Positions 35,157-44,281 of a stretch of 64,000 bases of DNA are shown one piece after another. The stretch is taken from NCBI RefSeq assembly GCF_009882985.1, contig NZ_WTUZ01000038.1, positions 62,001 through 126,000 on the forward strand, given 5' to 3'. The translations under genes were made by a program, and so were the position numbers. The stretch's first letter is position 1; every line of letters begins with the position of its first letter. Below the pieces are notes generated by a model that was not told the origin of the DNA, did not search any database, and was given only the letters and a program-made list of their open reading frames with translations. Source of the stretch: Paenibacillus silvestris. Lineage in GTDB: Bacteria; Bacillota; Bacilli; Paenibacillales; NBRC-103111.

Positions 35157-37598
35157 TTAAGGACGCAGCTGGTAAAGTTTTGGTGTTATTTCTGAGCCTT
35201 CAAAAGCTTGCAGAATCTGATTCGGATAAGCTTCTAGCTCGGATAGCGTCGCAATCAGGAAGGCAGGCGCAGTCTCTCCGGACGCCTCTGACAATGCCCT
35301 TGCCTCAGCTAATGATTGATAAGTAAAACGGCCCCAAGGAGCCGTATTAGCCCCTACAACCGGATCGATCCAATAAGGAATATGGATCCCGTGAAACCAA
35401 GCAGCTTTGAGCACCTGCTCTGCAAATGCACCTGTTCCATACAGCAGTAGGGAGCGAACACCGTCTTTTTTCACCCGCTGAAGGGTATCGAAAATCATGG
35501 CCTGACTGCCGAATCCATCCGCCAGCTGCAAATAATAATGATACAAATAGTATGGGAACCTTCTGGTTACCAACCCCTGCGGCCAATTCACATTCAAAAC
35601 CGACGGCGCATAATTGCAGCTATTCAGAAAGGCCTCCGGGCCCGCCAGGTACCATTCTTCGTCTACAGCTCCACAAATCGGGGCAATGTACTCCGTACAG
35701 AAATTGTCCTGATGTGTTAAATCCCCCAAAACTCTTGCCTCTTCTGGCTTCGGCATAGCTAGAACGCGGTGCAGCGGCTTGCTCCACTCTTCCGGATGCT
35801 TGGACGCTCGTGGCAGTCGTCCTTTTTTCTGCTGAAGCAGGTACGCATAGTAGCCTTGGAAGGCGAGCGCTCCTTTTTGACACGCTTGTTTTCCTGCGTA
35901 TTCTTCCTCCGCTCTGTGCAATTGTGCTTGCACCGGGCTTATTCCGCCAGACTCGTCTTCCGCATAACGCAGCGTTGAGCCGAAACCGCCCATCATTAGC
36001 TCCTCCAAAAAAGCCGGCGTCCTCGCAATCCGCCTCCCCATCTCACTTCCACCACTGCCTGAACGGAGCATGCTGCGAATGTCCATACTTTGAAGACGGA
36101 GCTCATCCAGCCGATTCGTGCCAACGGCAAGCAAATGCTTCATTTCCGGCTGCTTTCCTGCGAGTCTCACAATCTTTTCTAAGGCCCCTTGAATCGTTCC
36201 CTGAAACCCAATATCAATCGTCACTAACCGTTCCGGGGAACCAAACTCCTGTGCCAGGTAGCCCACCATAAGCTGCCTATGACGCTCAATCGAAGCTAAG
36301 AGCTTACTCTGTCCTCTTTCACTTCGTAGATAATCGCGCAGAAAATCATAAATAGTTAAGCCATTATCACCAGCTATGTACTTACATGCTTCAATTGATT
36401 CCTTCGTGTAGGCTTCGAAATGCCCTTCTTCCAACCCAATACCCAATACGTCGAAAAGCTCTCCCACTTTCAAACCTTGAATCCCTAACAAATAAGCAAG
36501 CTCATCTTCCCCAAAATGCTCCAGCCCCGCCATAAAAGTTGCTTGTCTAGACACATAAATCGGCTTTACTTGAAGCTCCACGCCTCTGATATGCGCAGCT
36601 TGCTCGAGCATCGGAGCTAACAAATACGCCTCCCTCATCAGCGGATTCACACAAGTGATGCCCTCCTCGGCGCAAATATCAAGCACCCATTCACACAAGG
36701 TGTGCAGGAAGGGTCCGATCACATCCGTGCCAAATTGGTATAAGGTCCGATCGTATTCTTGGCTTCCAACCGCCAAATCCGAAGCGGCAGCCAGCTTCCG
36801 CAATGACTTCCATTCCGGCAGAACATCCCCGTGTCTGACAAATTCCCAATGATGGATGCTTTCAAAATGCTCCAGAATGACAGGATAGTGCAGCCCTCTA
36901 ATCCCTGCTTTGGCTGCACCTTCCACGTCTGCTGCCACATTGTCACCAATATGTACAATAGATTGGCTTTCGATTTGTGGATAAAACTCTTTGAGCCTAG
37001 CAAACAGATGCCCTGACGACTTCCCTTCGTGCTCCTCTGATGAGACGAGCAGTGTATCCACCTGAGACAGATCAAGCCCTGCTGATGCAAGAATTCGCCG
37101 AAGCTGCTCTGACGACAAATACATATCCGATAACAAAGCCACCGGAATCCGCGCTTTTTTACAGGCATATAGCAAAGAAGTTACGTGAGGGTTCACATAG
37201 CAAAATTCCGCCTCAACGTCCACTTCCAGCCGAACAAGCTCGCTTCTACGGCAAATCGCTTCCGGTATTTCTTCATAAATAAGCTCCAGCGTCACTTCAC
37301 CGAAGCCCGTTCGAGCGACTTGCTTTGCACGCGCTTTGTGCTCAGCACGAATACGCATTTCTTTGAAGGCTTCGGGGGATACATGCGTTTTCAGTGAACC
37401 GTTAGGATGGGCTTGCATGGCAATTGCCGAAAATACATCTGACGGATTCGCACAAGTACGAAATAGCAGCGTGTCAAAAATGTCCAGACTTAATAGCCGA
37501 ATATCCTGTAGTTTCCCAGCTAAGACGCTCAAATAACGATCTTTTTCCCATAAAAATAGATCAGTCGAACTTATCGGAATATGCGGTTCCTTTGGCAT
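35157..37598 (-). CDS. Large HAD-superfamily protein (COG5610-like, surface glycan associated)
   Basis: 813 residues. The N-terminal HAD domain has the nucleophile motif L-D39-I-F-D42-T-L-L, SDMYL as motif II and HIGDNVAADVEGA as the final acidic motif, so phosphatase-type catalysis is possible. The middle region (YVSRQATFMAG... YLAQEFG) and the C-terminal GTGAFAEQVLKAAWFHGIHIPYWIDP, which looks like a nucleotide-sugar dehydratase-type Rossmann start, are additional domains. The ATG at 37596-37598 has AAGGAGG upstream. It is divergent from a GT2 glycosyltransferase 106 bases away; similar HAD proteins occur in capsule and cell-surface polysaccharide clusters. Confidence 0.78.
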   Translation of the reverse strand: MPKEPHIPISSTDLFLWEKDRYLSVLAGKLQDIRLLSLDIFDTLLFRTCANPSDVFSAIAMQAHPNGSLKTHVSPEAFKEMRIRAEHKARAKQVARTGFGEVTLELIYEEIPEAICRRSELVRLEVDVEAEFCYVNPHVTSLLYACKKARIPVALLSDMYLSSEQLRRILASAGLDLSQVDTLLVSSEEHEGKSSGHLFARLKEFYPQIESQSIVHIGDNVAADVEGAAKAGIRGLHYPVILEHFESIHHWEFVRHGDVLPEWKSLRKLAAASDLAVGSQEYDRTLYQFGTDVIGPFLHTLCEWVLDICAEEGITCVNPLMREAYLLAPMLEQAAHIRGVELQVKPIYVSRQATFMAGLEHFGEDELAYLLGIQGLKVGELFDVLGIGLEEGHFEAYTKESIEACKYIAGDNGLTIYDFLRDYLRSERGQSKLLASIERHRQLMVGYLAQEFGSPERLVTIDIGFQGTIQGALEKIVRLAGKQPEMKHLLAVGTNRLDELRLQSMDIRSMLRSGSGGSEMGRRIARTPAFLEELMMGGFGSTLRYAEDESGGISPVQAQLHRAEEEYAGKQACQKGALAFQGYYAYLLQQKKGRLPRASKHPEEWSKPLHRVLAMPKPEEARVLGDLTHQDNFCTEYIAPICGAVDEEWYLAGPEAFLNSCNYAPSVLNVNWPQGLVTRRFPYYLYHYYLQLADGFGSQAMIFDTLQRVKKDGVRSLLLYGTGAFAEQVLKAAWFHGIHIPYWIDPVVGANTAPWGRFTYQSLAEARALSEASGETAPAFLIATLSELEAYPNQILQAFEGSEITPKLYQLRP

Positions 37599-37704
37599 CA
37601 CGAGCCTCCTTCGCGTTTGGCGCAAGCAGCAACTTGCACAAATGTATTTGAGAAGTATGACGAATTTGAGGTAAGCTTACTCTATGATAAATCGGAGGTG
37701 CTTT

Positions 37705-38523
37705 ATGTTGTCTGATCAACCCTTGGTGTCCATTATTATCCCGACGTATAATCGCCGCATTGAGCTTGCTGAGCTCGCAGAATCATTATACCGCCAAACG
37801 TACAAAAACCTGCAAATCATTGTCGTCAACGATGCCGGTCCTTCGGTAGATTTCATTCAGGAGCTGTACCCGGAGCTCGCCATTCAAATTGTTAATATGC
37901 CGCAAAACCTCAAGCATGTTCACGCCCGAAACCGCGGCCTGCAAGAGGTGAAAGGCGATTACATCATGCTCTGCGATGATGACGATCTGCTGCTCCCCAT
38001 TCATATTGAACGTATGCTGCAAGAAATTGAAGGGTATGATCTTGTGTATCCCGATGTCGAAATCTTCGACTATGTCTATGAAAATAACGCCCGCTCGATC
38101 ACGAACCGATTCGTTTTCGCTTATGAATTTGATGTGCCGGCGATGCGCAGATTTTCTACCTTTTTCTCATCAGGCTGCATATTCCGTCCTGAATTGATTG
38201 AAGCTTTGGGACCTTTTGATACGGAAGTGTTCCACTATTGGGACTGGGATTTCTTCTTAAGAGCTGCTGAGAAATTTCGTGTGAAGCGCGCGCCCATTGC
38301 GAGCGTCCTCTACGCTTTTGCGCAGCAAGGCACCAGCAACATGTCAGGCCAGCTAGACAATATGCGCCCCTTCCTGGACATGCTCTCTGCCAAACATGGG
38401 CTCGGTGATTTGCCAACCAAAAATTTCTTCCTCCTGCTTGAAGAACCGGAAGTCAAGGAACGTCAAGCCGAGACCGAAATCATTTGGGACGGAGAACCGA
38501 TTCGCTCGCGCTTATTCAAATAA
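37705..38523 (+). CDS. Family 2 glycosyltransferase
   Basis: 272 residues with the GT-A fold: VSIIIPTYNRR at residues 8-18, D43 in VVNDAG, and the metal-binding D91-D-D-D94 in YIMLCDDDDLLLP. FHYWDWDFFLRA is the acceptor-side ED-like motif. It is inverting and uses a nucleotide sugar; donor and acceptor cannot be told. The ATG at 37705 is chosen for its GGAGG, six bases upstream. The 3' end overlaps the convergent AraC gene by 12 bases. Confidence 0.9.
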   Translation: MLSDQPLVSIIIPTYNRRIELAELAESLYRQTYKNLQIIVVNDAGPSVDFIQELYPELAIQIVNMPQNLKHVHARNRGLQEVKGDYIMLCDDDDLLLPIHIERMLQEIEGYDLVYPDVEIFDYVYENNARSITNRFVFAYEFDVPAMRRFSTFFSSGCIFRPELIEALGPFDTEVFHYWDWDFFLRAAEKFRVKRAPIASVLYAFAQQGTSNMSGQLDNMRPFLDMLSAKHGLGDLPTKNFFLLLEEPEVKERQAETEIIWDGEPIRSRLFK

Positions 38524-39357
38524 ACCTTTGCCATACAAGCTTCGAAATTCGCTTGGTGTCATCCCTTCTTGCTCCTGAAAGCGCTGGTTAAAATAACTGG
38601 CGCTGGCATAGCCGGCTTGAATCGCTATATCTTTGATCGCTAAGCTCTCCTTCTCAATCAGACGCTGCTTCGCAAATTGAATGCGGCATAGCGTAATGAA
38701 GGAGAGCGGTGTCATCGAGGTCGCTTTGCGAAACAATTTGCAGAAATAATAAGTACTTACGCCTGTGAGCTCCGCCCATTCTTCGAGAATGAACGGTTCG
38801 CAGGCTTTTTGCTGCATGGTTGGAAGTATAGCCAGAATCCGGTCCACGGACTCTATCCCTCGGTTGCTCGTTAACGGGGCCGCATAGCTCATGAATTCAC
38901 TCAGAATCTTATAGGATAACGTCGAGAGATTCGTCGGCTTCAGAATGCTATGCGATTCCGCTTCTAACAGCAGCTCGTGAAACGCCTCATCCAGTTCGCT
39001 CCATCTTTTGAGTGTCCATAACGTACGCAAAAAGCCTTTTTCCAACATAAACTCCTTCAGATGACTCCCGTAAAAGTGAACCCAACGAACGTCCCAAGGA
39101 TCATCCTTGGAGGAGTAATAACGCTGCTCTTGAAATGGAAAATAAAGAAAAGCATCGCCTTTTTGAAGCACATGCTGCTCCCCTTCAATCTCCACATAGC
39201 CTTTGCCTGCCAAGATAAAATGAATGCTGTACGAATCATAATAACCTTCTTGCCGATAAATCGAATGGTCGGGAAAATCCTGATACCAGCCAACCGATTC
39301 TGGAAAAATAAAATAAGGGCATTGCTGCAGCCTCGGCAGCATGACTTGTCTTTTCAT
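38512..39357 (-). CDS. AraC-family transcriptional regulator with cupin-type sensor
   Basis: 281 residues: an N-terminal sugar-sensing cupin-like domain (about 10-110, IHFILAGKGYVEIEGEQHVLQKGDAFLYFP) and C-terminal double helix-turn-helix (about 180-275, with IKDIAIQAGYASASYFNQRFQEQEGMTPSEFRSLY). GGAGGAGGG precedes the ATG. Divergent from the Gfo/Idh and aldo/keto reductase pair, whose promoter has a perfect -10 but no recognisable -35, which is the pattern of an activator-dependent promoter. It probably activates those genes when its sugar is present. Confidence 0.9.
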   Translation of the reverse strand: MKRQVMLPRLQQCPYFIFPESVGWYQDFPDHSIYRQEGYYDSYSIHFILAGKGYVEIEGEQHVLQKGDAFLYFPFQEQRYYSSKDDPWDVRWVHFYGSHLKEFMLEKGFLRTLWTLKRWSELDEAFHELLLEAESHSILKPTNLSTLSYKILSEFMSYAAPLTSNRGIESVDRILAILPTMQQKACEPFILEEWAELTGVSTYYFCKLFRKATSMTPLSFITLCRIQFAKQRLIEKESLAIKDIAIQAGYASASYFNQRFQEQEGMTPSEFRSLYGKGLFE

Positions 39358-39415
39358 TCGTCGAGCCCTCCTCCCTCAATGACAATATTCCGATATCTGA
39401 TGCAATATATTATCA

Positions 39416-39444
39416 TATTCATTTTAAATAACTCGTTTTATAAT
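39416..39444 (+). promoter_or_regulatory. Activator-type promoter of the Gfo/Idh-AKR operon
   Basis: TATAAT at 39439-39444 with only TATTCA at the -35 position (39416-39421). Confidence 0.5.
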
Positions 39445-39492
39445 AACAATATAACGCTATTAAATATTTTTTTCAAAGGAGATCATAACGTC

Positions 39493-40488
39493 ATGACAAA
39501 GCTTCGTTGGGGAATTTTAGGCTGTGCAGGTATTGCAATTAGGGCGTGTATTCCCGGAATTGTACAGTCACAAACTGGTATTGTAAGCGCTATAGCAAGT
39601 CGCGATTTGCAGAAATCACAAGAAGTTGCAGAGAAGCTTAATATTCCAAAAGCTTATGGCAGTTATGAGGAATTAATTGCCGATCCGGATATTGACGCTT
39701 TGTATATACCTCTACCTAACCATCTTCATAAAGAGTGGACAATTCGTGCTGCTGAAGCCGGGAAACATGTCCTTTGCGAAAAGCCCGCTTCCCTTACTGC
39801 TGCTGATGCGGAAGAAATGGTTGCTGCCTGTGAGAAGGCCGGCGTTCAGTTTGCTGAAGCGTTCATGTACCGCCATCATCCGCGATACACGCGAATTAAG
39901 GAGATCATTGATTCCGGTGAAATCGGCGATATTCGCGGCATCCATGGCGCATTCACCTTCAGCAACCCTGGCGACAGTAAAAATGTCCGTTTCAAACGTG
40001 AATGGGGCGGCGGTTCGTTATATGACGTTGGCTGCTATCCAATCAGCGCAGCGAGAATGATTCTAGGCCGTGAGCCTGAAGCGGTTACGACGCACGCCTT
40101 CTTCTCTCCTGAGCATGATGATGTCGATATGATGATGTCCGGACTTGTGGAATTCAGCGACAATGTTGCACTAACTTTTGACTGCGGCATGTGGGCTGGT
40201 TTCCGTAATACCATTGAAATCGTCGGAGCGACAGGCCGTATTGAAGTCCCTTCTGCCTTTGTCACCCCTACGGATGAATCCGGTCAATTCATTGTCCATT
40301 CCCGTAATGAGCGTCGGGTAGAAACGGTTCCTTTCCTGAACCAATACGCGTTAGAAGTTGACGACTTGGCTTATGCCGCTTGGGGCGAGAAGCAGCCGAA
40401 CTATCCGGCTAATGATGCCATCCTTAACATGAAAGTACTTGACGCTTGTCTGGAGTCAGCAAGAACGCGTTCGCGCATTGTTTTGTAA
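39493..40488 (+). CDS. Gfo/Idh/MocA-family oxidoreductase
   Basis: 331 residues. Rossmann motif WGILGCAGIA (residues 6-15) and VLCEKPASLT (about 93-102), with the lysine of the EKP motif expected in catalysis; FAEAFMYRHHPRY follows. NAD(P)-dependent sugar or inositol dehydrogenase. The ATG at 39493-39495 follows AAAGGAG; a longer open frame upstream runs through the promoter and is rejected. Co-transcribed with the aldo/keto reductase 35 bases on. Confidence 0.9.
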   Translation: MTKLRWGILGCAGIAIRACIPGIVQSQTGIVSAIASRDLQKSQEVAEKLNIPKAYGSYEELIADPDIDALYIPLPNHLHKEWTIRAAEAGKHVLCEKPASLTAADAEEMVAACEKAGVQFAEAFMYRHHPRYTRIKEIIDSGEIGDIRGIHGAFTFSNPGDSKNVRFKREWGGGSLYDVGCYPISAARMILGREPEAVTTHAFFSPEHDDVDMMMSGLVEFSDNVALTFDCGMWAGFRNTIEIVGATGRIEVPSAFVTPTDESGQFIVHSRNERRVETVPFLNQYALEVDDLAYAAWGEKQPNYPANDAILNMKVLDACLESARTRSRIVL

Positions 40489-40523
40489 TCTATCCATAAT
40501 GACTTATCATACGAAAGGTTGGG

Positions 40524-41471
40524 ATGACTGCGATGAAGCACATTCAAATTAAAGGCTTAGATAAACCTGTTTCCAAACTGATTATGGGCTCTGATTTTTT
40601 CCGTCTGGACAACCGTCAGGAAGTCAGTGACGTTCTTGGACATTATTTAGCAATTGGCGGCAATACCATTGACTCCGCTTTTATCTACTGTGGTGGGCAA
40701 AGCGAGCAAGCGCTTGGCATTTGGATGGATGAGCTGGGCAACCGCGATGACATTAACATCTTCACAAAAGGTGCGCACCATGATCAAAACGGTCCACGCG
40801 TGAACGCAGAGGCGATTCGCAGCGACCTCTTCACATCACTCGAGCGTCTCCGCACCGACTACATCGACCTCTACGCGCTGCATCGCGATGACCCAGCCGT
40901 ACCGGTTGGCGTCATCTTGGAAGCGCTGAACGAACATGTAGAAGCTGGACGCATTCGCGCATTCGGCGGCTCCAACTGGACGCACGCACGTCTGCAAGAA
41001 GCGAACGACTACGCAGCGAAAAACGGCCTTGTCGGCTTCAGCTTCAGCTCCCCGAACCTCAGCCTCGCGAAAGCGAAAGAGCCGTTCTGGAGTGGCTGCG
41101 TCTCCGTCGACGAGGAAGCTCTGCGCTGGCACGAATCCACGCAGCTGCCGCTGCTGTCCTGGTCTTCGCAGGCGCGCGGATTCTTCACCGGCCGGTACTC
41201 GCCGGACGTGCTCGACAACGCTGATCTCGTTCGCGTGTTCTACAGCGACGAGAACTGGTCGCGGTTGCACCGCGCGGAACAACTGGCACAGGAAAAAGGC
41301 GTAACCGCGATTCAGATCGCGCTCGCCTATGTGCTGAGCCAGCCGTTCCCGGCTTGCGCGCTTATCGGACCGCGCAACGAGGCCGAAATGCTTTCATGCC
41401 GCGACGGCGCGGAGCTTGTGCTCACTCCGCAGGAGTTGGCATGGCTTGATTTGACTGCGGCTACGGTGTAG
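40524..41471 (+). CDS. Aldo/keto reductase
   Basis: 315 residues with the full catalytic tetrad: D50 and Y55 in TIDSAFIY, K82 in FTKGAH, H120 in LYALHRDD. It reduces carbonyls with NADPH or runs the reverse reaction on sugars. AAAGG precedes the ATG. The sequence from about 40,800 to the stop is clearly more GC-rich than the first third. Pairing with a Gfo/Idh enzyme under one AraC regulator suggests a small sugar or polyol conversion route; substrate unknown. Confidence 0.9.
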   Translation: MTAMKHIQIKGLDKPVSKLIMGSDFFRLDNRQEVSDVLGHYLAIGGNTIDSAFIYCGGQSEQALGIWMDELGNRDDINIFTKGAHHDQNGPRVNAEAIRSDLFTSLERLRTDYIDLYALHRDDPAVPVGVILEALNEHVEAGRIRAFGGSNWTHARLQEANDYAAKNGLVGFSFSSPNLSLAKAKEPFWSGCVSVDEEALRWHESTQLPLLSWSSQARGFFTGRYSPDVLDNADLVRVFYSDENWSRLHRAEQLAQEKGVTAIQIALAYVLSQPFPACALIGPRNEAEMLSCRDGAELVLTPQELAWLDLTAATV

Positions 41472-41483
41472 CTGCATGAGGTT

Positions 41484-41515
41484 AGCCCCGGCGGGTATTG
41501 CCGGGGCTTTTTCAC
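41484..41515 (+). terminator. Terminator of the Gfo/Idh-AKR operon
   Basis: AGCCCCGGC / GCCGGGGCT, nine pairs, followed by TTTTT. Confidence 0.92.
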
Positions 41516-41591
41516 GTTGTCTGTCACCGTGTCATCAGCAGACTCGGTGACTCTTCGACCTTGCCTCACGGTCGAGTATAGGAATCCAATG

Positions 41592-41895
41592 CTACTCATC
41601 GCTCCTCCCACCTAAGTTACTCTCCAACACTATTCATCTCTCCTCCCACCTAAGCTACTCCCCACCGCTATTCATCTCTCGTCCCACCTAAGCTACTCTC
41701 CAACACTATTCATCACTCTTCCCGCCTAAGTTACTCACCAACACTATTCATCACTCCTCCCACCTAAGCTACTCTCCAACACAATTCATCACTCCTCCTA
41801 CCTTAGCTACTCTCCAACACTATTCATCACTCCTCCCACCCAAGTTGCTCCCCACCACTATTCATCCTCCTCCCACCTAAGTTACTCCCCACCTC
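41592..41895 (+). repeat. Tandem array of eight 38-bp units
   Basis: Head-to-tail copies at about 41592, 41630, 41668, 41706, 41744, 41782, 41820 and 41858. Each holds TATTCATCACTCCTCCCACC followed by TAAGCTACTCTCCAACA with small changes. Units are contiguous, with no unique spacers. 38 is not a multiple of three and the units carry stops in some frames, so it is non-coding. The other strand shows AGGTGGGAGGAG in every unit. Confidence 0.9.
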
Positions 41896-41939
41896 CACAC
41901 ATGCTTCACTTCCTCCCAGCGTAGCCCTACGACAGGGAG

Positions 41940-42160
41940 AAGATCCGATTGAGATGTTTCCAATAAAATAGGTGGAAAAACTGGCGTTAATCCGCCTTGC
42001 TGGGTGGCAGGAAACAGATTAGCAGGAGAAACTCCAGCTAAATCGTCGGCAGCTGGCCGAAATCACATTGATTTGCCAATATTAACCGGAGAAATTCCAG
42101 TTATTACCCAAAATCAGCATCATTTGTAGCAAATAGCAGGAGTAATCGGCGTTAATGACC
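41940..42160. repeat. Degenerate intergenic repeat, family C
   Basis: TGCTGGGTGGCAGG, GCAGGAGAAACTCCAGCTAA, CAGCTGGCCG, ACCGGAGAAATTCCAGTTAT and GCAGGAGTAATCGGCGTTAA, in the same order as in 11,500-11,705. Confidence 0.7.
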
Positions 42161-42224
42161 GGATTACATCACCCAGTGCCAAAGGGACCTCCGATTGAGA
42201 TGCCGAATCTGGGCTACTGAGTGG

Positions 42225-42300
42225 CAAGGAATGAAATAGAGGACTATAGTCCTCACTCGCCGAAAAAGTTTGGAGATACGACAGATAACTGGGACTCATG
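42225..42300. repeat. Short family A-like repeat
   Basis: GAGGACTATAGTCCTC with surrounding ATGAAATA and CGAAAAAG, related to the family A motif at 1575 and 49,035. The rest of the gap to 42,394 has nothing else recognisable. Confidence 0.4.
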
Positions 42301-42394
42301 CTCTGCGAAGGCATACAGCCCCCCCCTACCTATGTGTGTCCCACCTTCCATAAATTTGCCTAGCCCCACTTACTCTAAATAAGGAGTTGTCCAA

Positions 42395-43135
42395 ATGAAA
42401 TATTTTATGATCACCGGCACATCCCGTGGTCTTGGAGAAGCGATGGCGCTTAAGCTCATCTCTCCTGATCATCACTTGATCTGTATTTCTAGAACAAAGA
42501 ACGATAACTTAATAGCCGCTAGTAGTAGCCTAGACTACTACGAATTCGACCTAAGAAACGTAAACGAAATTGAGGCTCTGATGGATCAAGTGTTCCAGAA
42601 GATCGATCTAGCTAACGCCGAAGGCATCTATCTCATCAATAATGCGGCCGTCCTCACGCCTTTTTCCCGAATCGAGCAGGCTACCTCCCAAGAATTAATG
42701 GACAACTTGCATATCAATCTACTCGCCCCGATCGCGCTTACCTCCAGCTTTATTGGCCTAACGCAGCACCTACCGCTAGAAAAGCGCATATTGAACATTT
42801 CCTCGGCCTCTGCCAAACAGTTACTGCCAGGAATGAGTGCGTATTCGGCCGCCAAAGCTGGTCTCGATATTTTTTCAACATGCGTGGGATTGGAACAGGG
42901 TACTGAATCAACGGCTGTCAAGATCGTTTCGGTTTACCCGGGCATGATCGATACAGGTCTACAAGAACAGGCAAGGAACACAAGCACCGAGGCATTGAAT
43001 ACACCTGATATTTTTAAAATGGTAAAAGATCGCGGCATGCTGACATCCCCCCATGCAACAGCTGACAAATTGATCAGCTTATTACTCGGCTCCTCCTTCC
43101 ATCAAGGCACAGTTGTTGAGGATCTCCTCTCGTAG
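42395..43135 (+). CDS. Short-chain dehydrogenase/reductase (YueD/benzil reductase-like)
   Basis: 246 residues with T7-G-x-S-R-G-L-G14 for NADP binding, NNAA at 82-85, the catalytic Ser near 137 and Y150-x-x-x-K154. Length and the LYTQ-free C-terminus fit the small cytosolic reductases related to sepiapterin and benzil reductase. AAGGAG is eight bases before the ATG. It stands alone before the DeoR gene, with 139 bases between; no operon is evident. Confidence 0.85.
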   Translation: MKYFMITGTSRGLGEAMALKLISPDHHLICISRTKNDNLIAASSSLDYYEFDLRNVNEIEALMDQVFQKIDLANAEGIYLINNAAVLTPFSRIEQATSQELMDNLHINLLAPIALTSSFIGLTQHLPLEKRILNISSASAKQLLPGMSAYSAAKAGLDIFSTCVGLEQGTESTAVKIVSVYPGMIDTGLQEQARNTSTEALNTPDIFKMVKDRGMLTSPHATADKLISLLLGSSFHQGTVVEDLLS

Positions 43136-43274
43136 CCAGCATCAAGCAAGCAACCACACCTGTTCCTCACCCTCCACCCAATGGACGGCTTATCCATCCA
43201 CATGATAAGATAGAAGCTAGCACTACTTACATCGTTAGCTAGCTTTCCATGAGGAAAGCTTTTTAGGAGGTTCC

Positions 43275-44030
43275 ATGGGAAAGACAGATATTCGCCGAGA
43301 TGCCATTATGCAAGCCATCAAAGATAAAGGCTCCATCGCCTTGATCGATATCGTTCAGCAATTTGGCGTATCGGAAGCAACAGCCAGGCGGGATCTTGAG
43401 ATTCTGGAGCAAGAGAAACGCTGCATCCGCACCTTCGGAGGCGCCGTGCTGGAAAGCTTGAAGGTGGAAGTCCCCTTTTTCAACAAAATGGACCTTTATA
43501 CAGAAGAAAAAAAAGAAATCGCCGACAAAGCGCTTAACTTCATCGAAGACGGCGATATTATCGGCCTAACCGGCGGCACGACGACAACGTTCATCGCCAA
43601 GAAGCTAAACCAATTCAAGAACCTCACCGTCATCACGAATGCGGTGAATATCGCTTACGAGCTGATCGGCACGCAAGGGCTGCAGCTTATTCTGACCGGC
43701 GGCGTGATTCGCACGCAAACGTTTGAACTTTCGGGACCACTCGCCAATGCGACACTCGATAATCTCAGCATCCGCAAAACCTTCATGGGCGTAGACGGCA
43801 TTTCCTTAACTCGCGGCATGATGATCTACAATGAGCTGGAAGCCGAAACGAATCGCCGCATGATGAAACAATCCATGGAGACGTACCTCGTGGCAGACCA
43901 TTCCAAGTTCAGTCGCAGCTCCCTATTCGTTATCGGTGAAGTACAGGAAACGACCGGAATTATTAGCGATTCCAAAATAACGCCAGAAATGAAGGAAGCC
44001 TTCAAAGACGCCGGCGCCCCCTTCCTCTAA
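43275..44030 (+). CDS. DeoR-family transcriptional regulator
   Basis: 251 residues: N-terminal helix-turn-helix (IALIDIVQQFGVSEATARRDLEILEQEKRCIRTFGGAV) and a DeoRC sugar-phosphate sensor domain with GLTGGTTTTFIAKKL and VADHSKFSRSS. AGGAGG lies five bases ahead of the ATG. Such repressors usually respond to a sugar phosphate. No neighbouring sugar genes point to its target. Confidence 0.9.
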   Translation: MGKTDIRRDAIMQAIKDKGSIALIDIVQQFGVSEATARRDLEILEQEKRCIRTFGGAVLESLKVEVPFFNKMDLYTEEKKEIADKALNFIEDGDIIGLTGGTTTTFIAKKLNQFKNLTVITNAVNIAYELIGTQGLQLILTGGVIRTQTFELSGPLANATLDNLSIRKTFMGVDGISLTRGMMIYNELEAETNRRMMKQSMETYLVADHSKFSRSSLFVIGEVQETTGIISDSKITPEMKEAFKDAGAPFL

Positions 44031-44033
44031 AAA

Positions 44034-44078
44034 GAAAAACTCGACCTCTCGGCTTATCACCGGGGATCGAGTTTTTTT
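44034..44078. terminator. Terminator between convergent DeoR and YbdD/YjiX genes
   Basis: AAAAACTCGA ... TCGAGTTTTTTT with a 25-base loop, three bases after the DeoR stop and five bases after the stop of the opposite gene; usable from both strands. Confidence 0.8.
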
Positions 44079-44082
44079 CATG

Positions 44083-44277
44083 TTAACAGCACCTATTAAT
44101 TTTACCGCTCTCATAACGCTCATGAAGAGACTGCATGTAGAACTCTTTTTCCGTCAAAATGGGATGACCCGGATGCTGTTCCTGCTGGTGCCTGACATAT
44201 TTGTCATAGTCTGGGATGTTGAAAATGACTTTGATCGTCTTATTAAACTTGTGCGAAAAACTTGTAATCTTTCTCAC
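44083..44277 (-). CDS. YbdD/YjiX-family small protein (CstA partner)
   Basis: 64 residues, containing IPDYDKYVRHQQEQHPGHPILTEKEFYMQSLHERYESGKINRCC, the conserved signature of the YbdD/YjiX (DUF466) family that is nearly always encoded next to CstA/BtsT transporters and is needed for their activity in enterobacteria. The GTG at 44275-44277 has GGAGGG seven bases upstream; an ATG five codons earlier would overlap the CstA stop. Last gene of the cstA transcript. Confidence 0.85.
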   Translation of the reverse strand: MRKITSFSHKFNKTIKVIFNIPDYDKYVRHQQEQHPGHPILTEKEFYMQSLHERYESGKINRCC

Positions 44278-44281
44278 GGGA

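Noticed and set aside
39061-39492. Long N-terminal extension of the Gfo/Idh protein
   Set aside because: It is antisense to the AraC gene and crosses the promoter; the Rossmann motif starts right after the ATG at 39493.
41327-41611. 94-residue minus-strand frame
   Set aside because: Antisense to the aldo/keto reductase 3' end and its terminator.
41592-41895. CRISPR-like array of 38-bp repeats
   Set aside because: Units are directly contiguous with no unique spacers, and there are no cas genes.
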